In this document: positions 1 to 6,246 of the stretch, piece after piece | Position numbering within the stretch: the first letter of the stretch is position 1 | Layout of the letters: the number at the start of each line of letters is the position of its first letter | NCBI GenBank assembly: GCA_001871415.1 | Contig: MNWW01000058.1 | Coordinates: 1-50,227 of the forward strand | Direction of reading: 5' to 3' | Length of the DNA: 50,227 nucleotides | Source of the DNA: Candidatus Woesearchaeota archaeon CG1_02_57_44 | GTDB lineage: Archaea > Nanobdellota > Nanobdellia > Woesearchaeales > CG1-02-57-44 | Notes under the pieces: model-generated | What the model saw: the letters and a program-made list of their open reading frames with translations, nothing else | Told to the model about the DNA's origin: nothing | Database searches by the model: none | Position numbers and translations under genes: made by a program

Positions 1-323
1 CCATAGTCACCGAACCAGAAGACCCCCAAGGGCACATTGACAAAGAGGACCATGCGCAGCGGCAGCACGGTGGTCAGCCAGGACAGGACCACAAAGACAG
101 GAACCTGCCATCGCATGAACCGCCGGACCCTCCTGCCGATCCAGTACCCCATGCTCGCCGCGAACGCGCCGATAAAGATGCCGATGACCGCGGGGTGCAC
201 GCCAAGCGCGACAGCGCCGCCCGCGGCAGCGGCCGCTCCCAGAGTGCACAGGGGGCAATGCGCCGCGGCGCGTGGCAGGGCGAGCAGGGACAGCAGCGAC
301 GCGAGCATGCCTGTGCCGACCAT
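1..323 (-). CDS. CPLC-motif membrane protein, 3' end cut by window edge
   Basis: This is an open minus-strand frame from ATG at 323 to the window edge, so it is absent from the ORF track. A GGAGGT sits about 10 bases upstream of the ATG. The visible ~107 residues begin with a hydrophobic stretch, then a CPLC motif near residue 23-26, a small-residue (Ala/Gly) membrane helix, a basic turn (GRRVRR) and a third hydrophobic segment. It is the last visible gene of the thiol-redox cluster, 123 bp after the DUF411 gene. The CPLC next to a membrane helix suggests a thiol or metal role; this is inference, and I do not know a characterised homologue. Alternatives are a small metal transporter or a DsbB-like electron carrier. 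Confidence 0.7.
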   Translation of the reverse strand, partial: MVGTGMLASLLSLLALPRAAAHCPLCTLGAAAAAGGAVALGVHPAVIGIFIGAFAASMGYWIGRRVRRFMRWQVPVFVVLSWLTTVLPLRMVLFVNVPLGVFWFGDY

Positions 324-446
324 CGATGCGAGACCTCCGCGCGTCTTGCGCGCAGAGGTGGCGCGCGACGGCATCAGTGACGACGAGAGCTCGCGCGGTC
401 GCGCGCGGTCAGTGCATGTGTGCGGTGAGTGTCTGTCCATGCTGCA

Positions 447-899
447 TCATATCGTCATGAAGGTGCTCACGCGGCCATCCTTGCCCACGGCGCTTATTGC
501 CCATGGCCCGGTCTTGGGCCCTGGCATGCCGGGCGTGCCTGACGGCATGGCGGCAAGCCCGATGCCAGCTATATCGGGCTGCTCCTGCATCAGCTTGCTG
601 ATCGCTTCCACCGGGACGTGCCCTTCGACAAAATAATCGCCGACCCTGGTCGTATGGCAGCTATACAGCGTTGTGGGGACACCGTACTGCTGCTTATAGA
701 CATTCACGTCCGGCACATCGATGACATTCACTTTCCATCCCTTGCTCATCAGGTATGAACCATACGATCCACAGCATCCGCAGCTCGCGGACTTGTAGAT
801 GGTGAGCTCGCCAGCGGCAGCGACTGGCTCGGGCTTGAGCACGAGTGCCCCGACACTGGCGATGATCACGACAAGCAGTATCCAGACTATTGGTTTCAT
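447..899 (-). CDS. DUF411 family metal-binding protein
   Basis: 150 residues with an N-terminal hydrophobic anchor or signal (about 4-20), then a thioredoxin-fold-like DUF411 domain. The family hallmarks are visible: CGCC (C40, C42, C43), CHTT (C81-H82), EGHVP (H94) and a GxPGMPG run near 121-127. DUF411 proteins are commonly linked to copper or other thiophilic metals, usually in the bacterial periplasm; here it would sit outside the membrane. Its ATG overlaps the stop of the CcdA-like gene (ATGA), with GAGGTGAG just upstream, so the two are translationally coupled. That points to a shared job in handling extracytoplasmic thiols or metal. Confidence 0.88.
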   Translation of the reverse strand: MKPIVWILLVVIIASVGALVLKPEPVAAAGELTIYKSASCGCCGSYGSYLMSKGWKVNVIDVPDVNVYKQQYGVPTTLYSCHTTRVGDYFVEGHVPVEAISKLMQEQPDIAGIGLAAMPSGTPGMPGPKTGPWAISAVGKDGRVSTFMTI

Positions 900-1840
900 T
901 GTCTCACCTCTTGATTCTCGCGCCTCAGCGCGATGATGATGGATGCGACTAGGGCGACGAGCAGCAGCGCGCCTATCCCATGCAGAAACGTATCGTTCGC
1001 GAGCATCCAGCGTTGGATCCCGTAAAACTGGTCCTTGAGGCCGAACATGTTGAATCCGTTGGCCTTCCAGGTGCCTCCATAGAAGACGAAGACCAGCCCG
1101 ATCAGGATATAGATGGCGCCGGAGACCACGCTGAGCAGGGCGACGTCGCGGCCGCGCAGGCGCACTTGCCTTCGCACCCAGGATGCCCTGCTTACCCGTC
1201 CACGAAAGAGGATGGCCAGCAGGAACAGGGGGACGAATATCCCCATGCTATAGGACATCATCAGCAGCGCCGCCTTCCCGTAGTGGCCTATGACCGCCGC
1301 CATCAGCAGCACGCTGGAGAGCACCGGCCCGATGCACGCGGTCCAGCCGAGCGCGAACAGGGCGCCTGTCCCGAGCATGCCCCCTGCGCTCTGCCTTGCG
1401 CGGCCGGGGTCGCGGGAGGCAAAGGGGCTGGCAAAGCCGTGTCCTGACAAGGTCAATGAGCCAAGCGCGATGAACACGAGTCCTGCGAGCGGAACGAGCC
1501 ACCCTGCGCCGGAGAAGAGAGTCACCAGTGTGCGGCCAAGCGCGGCTGCTATCAATCCCATGCTGACAAATGTCCCTGCGAAGCCAAGGAAGAAGAAGAG
1601 TGTTGCCCGCACCAGGCGATGAGGGTCCTGAAACGTGCTGGCCAGATACGCGGGCAGGATTGGCAGGATGCAGGGCGAGAAGATGCTGGTCAGGCCTGCA
1701 AGGAACGCGATGAACAGGGACACGGTGGCGAGCGTCTGCACAGCCAGCTGCTGGTTGTAGTCCGTGATGGCCGCCAGCCCCGGGGGGAGCTCCGCCAGAG
1801 CCGGCAGCGCCAGCAGGAAGAACGCGCAGAGCATCGCCAT
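896..1840 (-). CDS. CcdA/DsbD-type transmembrane thiol-electron transporter
   Basis: 314 residues from ATG at 1840, chosen because MAMLCAFFLLALPALA is a signal-like start and the longer 386-residue ORF runs back through the preceding gene in a non-protein-like stretch. The two Cys of the CcdA core are present: FSPC (C57, followed by the P-rich ILPILPAYL) and GWTACIGP (C169). About six further membrane helices follow. CcdA/DsbD proteins pass electrons from cytosolic thioredoxin across the membrane to outer thiol proteins. The upstream neighbour with three CxxC thioredoxin-like modules is the natural electron acceptor. The downstream DUF411 gene overlaps it by four bases. No clear ribosome binding site precedes this start, so it may differ by a few codons. 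Confidence 0.86.
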   Translation of the reverse strand: MAMLCAFFLLALPALAELPPGLAAITDYNQQLAVQTLATVSLFIAFLAGLTSIFSPCILPILPAYLASTFQDPHRLVRATLFFFLGFAGTFVSMGLIAAALGRTLVTLFSGAGWLVPLAGLVFIALGSLTLSGHGFASPFASRDPGRARQSAGGMLGTGALFALGWTACIGPVLSSVLLMAAVIGHYGKAALLMMSYSMGIFVPLFLLAILFRGRVSRASWVRRQVRLRGRDVALLSVVSGAIYILIGLVFVFYGGTWKANGFNMFGLKDQFYGIQRWMLANDTFLHGIGALLLVALVASIIIALRRENQEVRQ

Positions 1841-1929
1841 GGCGCGAAGCGCTTGCGCACATCGTCGATACCCTGACGGGCATCGATCCGCCGCCCAGGA
1901 GCGCACTGCTGTGGCCTGTCGCTGGCGTC

Positions 1930-3009
1930 TCACGTCGCCGCCTCCGTGACGATGCTGCGCGTCCCGTTGGCAAGGTAGGTCGTGCCGACGCCCAGCCCGC
2001 TCATGTCCCGGAAGATGAACGATCCATCCGGCTCCTGCGTCCCGACCTGCTGCCAAACGGTAATCAGATTGGCATACATACCCATCTCGCTGCTCAAGAT
2101 CACCGTCGGCACATTGGTGATGCCATAGCGGGCGAGCATCGCCTTGCCTTCATCGCTCTGCGCGGAGAGCGACTGCTCCGTGCCGAAGCCAACGCCGAAA
2201 CGCGAGAGGATCCCCTTATGCACGCTCACATCGTAGCAGTCGGCGCAGGCAGGCGCGGTGATGAAGGTGATGTTGACGAGCCCTTGCACCTCGCCCGTCG
2301 TTGGATCCTCGAAGGGAGCGTCAGGCGTGAACAGGTACGATCCGTCCTGACGGGCCTGCGACGCAAGGTTCGGCGCGATGTCAGGATAGGCCGAAAGCGA
2401 TGCGTCGATGAGCAGCGCCGGCAACTTTGTCACATTCCATTGCCCTGCGGCAATGCCCGCGCGCGCGTCGGGGGCTGCGACATGCTGGATGTCAAGCGCC
2501 ACGCCGCTGCCGCGGAGCGCGTCCAGCGCGGATGAATAATTGAAGCATTGCACGCACGATGATTCCAGGACGACGGCGCGAACGACGCCCACGGTGGTGA
2601 GTGCATTCGCGTCCACAAAGGGTATCGCCTTAGTCTGCACCACAGGATCCTGGAGCTTGGCCTTCTCCAGTTCACCGACCATGACCATCGCCGGCAGGCG
2701 CGTGATGCCGTGCTGATCGATGAGCGCTCTGGCCTGCGCTATCGACTCCGCTGTCGATCCGGGACCGGACATCAGCAGCGTGGTTTCCTGGGTCACGTTC
2801 GCCTGCTGCTTGATGCGCGCGACATCTGGCAGAGTCGGGCAGTCCGCGCAGCCAGGGTCGATGAGTGTCAGCTGCAGCTGCGCGGGCCGGGAGCGCTCCT
2901 GTGTTGCGACGATAGCATCATCGACGGTGCGGGACATCGATATGCTGACCGTGGCATCATACACGATGAGCGCGAGCAGTAGCGCAGCCATCAGTGGCAA
3001 GATCCTCAT
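1930..3009 (-). CDS. Membrane-anchored protein with three thioredoxin-like CxxC modules
   Basis: 359 residues. Start is the ATG at 3009, placed nine bases after AAGGAGG; the ATG at 3018 touches the ribosome binding site and is unlikely. An N-terminal hydrophobic anchor (4-17) is followed by three repeats of the same plan: a CxxC (CADC 54-57, CVQC 152-155, CADC 255-258) and, about 45-50 residues later, a cis-Pro-like motif (RLPAM, KLPAL, NVPTV). This looks like three tandem minimal thioredoxin-like domains displayed outside the cell. It precedes the CcdA-like gene and probably receives electrons from it. CADC and CVQC are not the classical CGPC or CPHC active sites, so redox potential and direction are open; a metal-relay role is also possible. 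Confidence 0.82.
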   Translation of the reverse strand: MRILPLMAALLLALIVYDATVSISMSRTVDDAIVATQERSRPAQLQLTLIDPGCADCPTLPDVARIKQQANVTQETTLLMSGPGSTAESIAQARALIDQHGITRLPAMVMVGELEKAKLQDPVVQTKAIPFVDANALTTVGVVRAVVLESSCVQCFNYSSALDALRGSGVALDIQHVAAPDARAGIAAGQWNVTKLPALLIDASLSAYPDIAPNLASQARQDGSYLFTPDAPFEDPTTGEVQGLVNITFITAPACADCYDVSVHKGILSRFGVGFGTEQSLSAQSDEGKAMLARYGITNVPTVILSSEMGMYANLITVWQQVGTQEPDGSFIFRDMSGLGVGTTYLANGTRSIVTEAAT

Positions 3010-3100
3010 GTGATTCATCCTCCTTGTCGACCAGTACTATCTCCTGAACGGCACCATCGTTGAGCACCGGGTCTCTTCCTATGTCGTCACCCAGCTTCCC

Positions 3101-3478
3101 TCAGCAACCACCGACCATCTGCGGCAGGTTCTGGATGTTCTGCTGCAAGGTGCCGCCAGCAGCGCCGCCGGACGCGGCTCCGCCTGAGGGCGCCGACGAC
3201 CCCGAGAGCGGGTTCACTGATGCAGTTGCTCCATTGAGTGAGGCGCCCTGCAGCTTGGCTTTCACGCCAGCGAGCGTGAATGCCTGCACGGTCGCCATGA
3301 CCAGCAGCAGGCCCAGTATGACCCCGAGCACGATGCCGCGGGTGTTCCTTGGCGCTGGCGTCTGGGGCGGAAGGTGGTGGTATGCGGGTGGTGCAGGATG
3401 TGCTCCTGCTGCTTGCCCTGTCCCCCGCGTATGCGAGGCCGTATGCTCTTCGTGATGTGCGTCTTTGGTCTGTGCCAT
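3101..3478 (-). CDS. Small single-pass membrane protein with C-terminal MVGGC
   Basis: 125 residues from ATG at 3478, which has GAGGGA seven bases upstream; the ORF-track start at 3505 lacks this. The order is a His- and Pro-rich N-terminus (1-45), one membrane helix (about 49-70), a Gly/Ala/Ser-rich linker, and a short tail ending LPQMVGGC-COOH. The only Cys is the last residue. The next gene upstream ends LPGMVGGC, so the tail is shared by two otherwise unlike proteins. The terminal Cys could be a lipid or metal attachment point or a mobile thiol for the neighbouring redox proteins (inference). I do not recognise a characterised family. Confidence 0.75.
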   Translation of the reverse strand: MAQTKDAHHEEHTASHTRGTGQAAGAHPAPPAYHHLPPQTPAPRNTRGIVLGVILGLLLVMATVQAFTLAGVKAKLQGASLNGATASVNPLSGSSAPSGGAASGGAAGGTLQQNIQNLPQMVGGC

Positions 3479-3506
3479 GCTGTATCCCTCGTCCCGAACT
3501 CTCATT

Positions 3507-3630
3507 ATATCTCACTATGCTGTGCCTGTACGGTGCTGTTCCTGCACGCCGCGCGTGTCATACAGATACCCGCCCTGCCGCGTCGCAATATATCTCACTA
3601 TGGTGTGCCTGTATGGTGCTGTTCCTGCAC
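3507..3630. repeat. Imperfect 41-bp direct repeat, two copies 83 bp apart
   Basis: Copies at 3507-3547 and 3590-3630 match except at about two positions. A degraded third copy of the middle part follows near 3631-3665. The repeat fills the gap between the two MVGGC-tailed genes. Read on the minus strand, each copy ends with GTGAGATATA, a TATA-like box; the copy nearest 3507 is about 26 bp before the start region of the downstream gene. The repeat therefore looks like a duplicated promoter segment rather than a coding remnant. Confidence 0.75.
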
Positions 3631-3711
3631 GATGCTGTGCTTGTACGACCTTCACGCCGTACAGCGCAGGTATCATTGTCCATCTTCCTTTATCCTCTGT
3701 CTCCCTTTTCT

Positions 3712-4413
3712 CTAGCACCCTCCGACCATGCCGGGCAAGGCCTTGATACTGGAAGGATCTGTGCCAGCTACCTGCATGCCAAGCCCCACCATGTCGCGTG
3801 GGAAGAACAAGGTCTTCCAGCGCATGACCTCGCGCACCACCTGCGCGTCCGAGTAGTCGGTGTTGTGCAGCAGCGAGAGCGTCACCGCGAGCAGCGCGGG
3901 GTTGTGCTGGCAGCCGCAGAGGCTCTCGCCATTGCTCGCAGCGGCGATGGGGCCCACGCCGCAGCAGTACTCGCAGGAGAGCCCATGCGGCTTTGCCGCG
4001 AGCTCAAGGTAGCGGTTCCATGCGTCAGGGTCGGTGCGCTTGACCTCGTCCTTGATGGTGGGGAACCACTGGGAAAGATACGTGAGGCTGTTGATGGGAT
4101 CGTCAAAATTCGCCCCGCCGATGTACTGGGTGTATTCAGGCGTTCCTGTAGGGAACAGCACGGTCATGACAGCCTGCTCGTCTGTTGCGCCCTGTAATTC
4201 AGGGAAGACTGCCGCGAGGTTCTGCGCTGTTCCCTGCAGGCCATCGAGGTCGATGCCTCCGAGTTCCCTGGCAGTGCCGGAGAGCGAGGCCCTCGTCGAT
4301 GGTCTCGTCAACTGGTCCGCGGCCGCGGACAAGGCGTTGACCTGCACCTGATTGAACAGGACCAAGACCGCGACCAGCGCGATCGCGATGTACACAGCTG
4401 GATGTTCTTCCAT
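3712..4413 (-). CDS. Membrane-anchored CEYCC/CGC protein with C-terminal MVGGC
   Basis: 233 residues. One N-terminal membrane helix (about 6-21) is followed by an extracytoplasmic domain. Cysteines cluster as CEYCC (147-151) and CGC (166-168) followed by H170, then a helix rich in Leu and Tyr, the motif KTLFFPRDM, and the terminal LPGMVGGC. The Cys/His cluster resembles a metal or haem site, or an exchangeable disulfide pair (inference). It is the first gene of the minus-strand cluster, divergent from the BlaI-like repressor gene, so it is the most likely direct target of that regulator. I believe related small proteins with this tail occur in DPANN genomes, but I know of no assigned function. 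Confidence 0.78.
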   Translation of the reverse strand: MEEHPAVYIAIALVAVLVLFNQVQVNALSAAADQLTRPSTRASLSGTARELGGIDLDGLQGTAQNLAAVFPELQGATDEQAVMTVLFPTGTPEYTQYIGGANFDDPINSLTYLSQWFPTIKDEVKRTDPDAWNRYLELAAKPHGLSCEYCCGVGPIAAASNGESLCGCQHNPALLAVTLSLLHNTDYSDAQVVREVMRWKTLFFPRDMVGLGMQVAGTDPSSIKALPGMVGGC

Positions 4414-4590
4414 GGTATCACGTCGTTGTGTTGTCTGTCTATGGATGGTATGGATGGTGATGATGATGATCGCGGCCTTGGATACGCATCGCGATGGTCG
4501 GTGCCCTGCAGGCCCCCATCAGCCGATATGGGCCCGTTGCTGTCGGTCGCACCTGCTCATCTTCGCTGATCATTGCACGCTTTTCTAAGC

Positions 4591-4607
4591 TTTACATACC
4601 GTGTAAA
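4591..4607. promoter_or_regulatory. Dyad operator candidate TTTACA-N5-TGTAAA
   Basis: A perfect inverted repeat with 6-bp arms, TTTACA (4591-4596) and TGTAAA (4602-4607). It lies between the divergent redox cluster and the BlaI-like gene. BlaI, MecI and CopY operators contain TACA/TGTA half-sites, so this is the obvious binding site. It sits just upstream of the TATA-like TTAATAAA (about 4615-4623) of the repressor gene, where binding could block transcription factor B or TBP. Confidence 0.7.
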
Positions 4608-4645
4608 AGTAAAAGTTAATAAAGGTTTCTGTGCTTCTATGTCCC

Positions 4646-5053
4646 ATGCGCAGCATGTCCCTGTCCAGCAAGGTCAGCCAGCCCGTGCTCAGCGACGTTG
4701 AGGCGAGCATACTGGACGTGCTCTGGGACAAGGGCGAAGCCCGGGTACGCGAGATCCATGACATTGTGAGCAAGAAGCACCAGGTCGCCCATACAACTAT
4801 AGCAGTCCTGCTGGATAGGATGCATACGAAACAACTGGTCACAAGGAAAGTAGAATCCTGTAAGGGCGGCTTTCGCTACATCTACCGCCCTGTGGAATCA
4901 AAGGACGAGTTCAAGAGGAGTGCGATGCAGCACGCTGTGGACAAGCTCATAGACACCTTCGGTGCCAGCGCGACGAGCTACTTCAATGAGCGCTTCGGCA
5001 CATCAGCCAAGGCATCAAAGACACGCGACAGCGCGGCTGAGGGAGGCAGATAA
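4646..5053 (+). CDS. BlaI/MecI/CopY-family transcriptional repressor
   Basis: 135 residues from ATG at 4646, about 26 bp after a TATA-like TTAATAAA, giving a leaderless transcript; GTG at 4631 and ATG at 4655 are alternatives. The N-terminal winged helix is typical: LSDVEASILDVLW, then VREIHDIV, the recognition region HTTIAVLLDRM and the wing with YIYRPV. The C-terminal 60 residues form the dimerisation part. The family represses its targets by binding TACA/TGTA dyads and is inactivated by proteolysis (BlaI) or metal (CopY). One base separates it from the BlaR1-like protease gene, so a protease-coupled pair is likely. Probable targets are itself and the divergent redox cluster. Confidence 0.9.
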   Translation: MRSMSLSSKVSQPVLSDVEASILDVLWDKGEARVREIHDIVSKKHQVAHTTIAVLLDRMHTKQLVTRKVESCKGGFRYIYRPVESKDEFKRSAMQHAVDKLIDTFGASATSYFNERFGTSAKASKTRDSAAEGGR

Positions 5054-5054
5054 G

Positions 5055-5816
5055 ATGTGCCTCACATGCTTTCGCTCATTCATGGCGATCCCCTATAATT
5101 TCTGGCTCACCACCGGGAGCCTCACCGCCGCTGCCGTGATGATACTTCTCTTCTACACCTATCGGGACACGATGAGCAACAGGGTCAAGATAGCGCTCAT
5201 CTACGGGAGCATCGTGCTGACGGTGTTTCCCATATTCCACTATGTGTACGCCAAGACCTGCGGGTCGGTCATGATCTCCTGCGGCAAATGGCACGCGCTG
5301 CTCTACTCGCTGATGGGCAGTCTCGGCATCGCTCTGGTCGCGCTGCTATTGCTCACGCCCCTCCTGGTGAGATGGCGCAAGCAGCGCGTCCAGCCCGGGA
5401 CTGACCTTGACGCCCGCGTGCGTATGCTGGCCACCGCGGTCGGCGTGAAGGTGCCGAGGGTCTATGTCAAGGACAGCGCCCAGCCCGTAGCGTACACGGT
5501 CAGCCACATCTCGCCATTGATCATCATCAGCGTCGGCATGCTGGAGCTGCTCGACCAGGACGAGCTTGACGCCGTGCTGCTCCATGAGCTCGGTCACATA
5601 CGCCAACGCACCGGCCTCCTGAAGACCGCGCGAAGCATGCTGCGCCTGATGCTGCCAATCGCAGGGTTCAATGCGTTCGGCAAGGAGCTTGATGAGGAAG
5701 AATCGCGGGCGGATATGGTCGCGGCGCATGTGCAAGGAACCACCGAGCACCTGCTCTCGGCCAAGGAGCGCCTGTCCTTGTTCGCGGATGAGCAGGCGAT
5801 GCCATCTTCGCTATGA
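5055..5816 (+). CDS. BlaR1-like membrane metalloprotease (M56/M48 type)
   Basis: 253 residues from ATG at 5055, one base after the repressor stop; the ORF-track start at 4962 only extends into that gene. About three or four membrane helices occupy residues 10-105. Zinc protease motifs follow: HELGH (177-181) and a downstream EEESRAD (214-220) supplying the third ligand. Paired with a BlaI homologue, it should be the sensor that cleaves or triggers cleavage of the repressor. There is no penicillin-binding sensor domain. Instead C69 and C76 lie in the loop between helices 2 and 3, and C2 and C5 form a CxxC at the very N-terminus. These could sense thiol or metal state (inference). Confidence 0.85.
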   Translation: MCLTCFRSFMAIPYNFWLTTGSLTAAAVMILLFYTYRDTMSNRVKIALIYGSIVLTVFPIFHYVYAKTCGSVMISCGKWHALLYSLMGSLGIALVALLLLTPLLVRWRKQRVQPGTDLDARVRMLATAVGVKVPRVYVKDSAQPVAYTVSHISPLIIISVGMLELLDQDELDAVLLHELGHIRQRTGLLKTARSMLRLMLPIAGFNAFGKELDEEESRADMVAAHVQGTTEHLLSAKERLSLFADEQAMPSSL

Positions 5817-5881
5817 GGTGTTGATGCCATCCTCGCTATGAGGTGTTGATGCCATCCTCGCTATGAAGTGTCGATGCCATC
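5798..5881 (+). repeat. 25-bp tandem repeat, three copies plus a partial
   Basis: Units start at 5798, 5823 and 5848 with consensus GATGCCATCCTCGCTATGAG followed by GTGTT; a fragment begins at 5873. The first unit encodes the last residues and stop codon of the BlaR1-like gene, so the array arose by duplication of the gene's 3' end. The rest of 5817-6065 holds no gene I can support. Confidence 0.9.
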
Positions 5882-6065
5882 ACTGCTCTGACCTATCCCT
5901 GATGCGCTCGTGCAGATGTATGCATGTGCAGAGAGAGCGCCCGTCCCTTAGCAGCATCCATCACTACGCATCGCTGATTCTTGCGTGAGCCATCTGCGCA
6001 TGCAGACCAATGTGATTGGGTCTCTGTTGTAGGACCTAGGAAAAAGAAACACTGAAAAGAAAAAC

Positions 6066-6149
6066 TGCGGGAGACAGGGTTCGAACCTGCGTATGCGCTA
6101 AGCAAATAGGCCCTGAACCTATCCCGTTTGACCACTCCGGCACTCCCGC
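6066..6149 (-). tRNA. tRNA-Leu (anticodon CAG)
   Basis: 84 bases including discriminator A. Acceptor stem GCGGGAG pairs with CTCCCGC. The anticodon stem ATAGG/CCTAT encloses TTCAGGG, giving CAG. A long variable arm marks it as class II, and the T arm reads GGTTCGAACC. No intron. A T-rich stretch follows the 3' end on the minus strand and probably terminates transcription. Confidence 0.95.
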
Positions 6150-6246
6150 GCAAAGAAGCAAAAAAGCCCGTCAGAATATAAAGGTAACGGTGCTGTATCC
6201 CTCTGTGCTATCCCTCAACGCAGGGACATTCGCCACGTCCAGTCAC

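Noticed and set aside
1248-1973. 241-residue ORF overlapping the CcdA-like gene in another frame
   Set aside because: The CcdA frame has conserved Cys-Pro motifs and membrane helices; this frame is Arg-rich.
3101-3124. LPQM as a sortase LPxTG signal
   Set aside because: No hydrophobic helix or basic tail follows; the protein ends four residues later.
5893-6153. 86-residue ORF over the tRNA-Leu gene
   Set aside because: It overlaps the tRNA completely.
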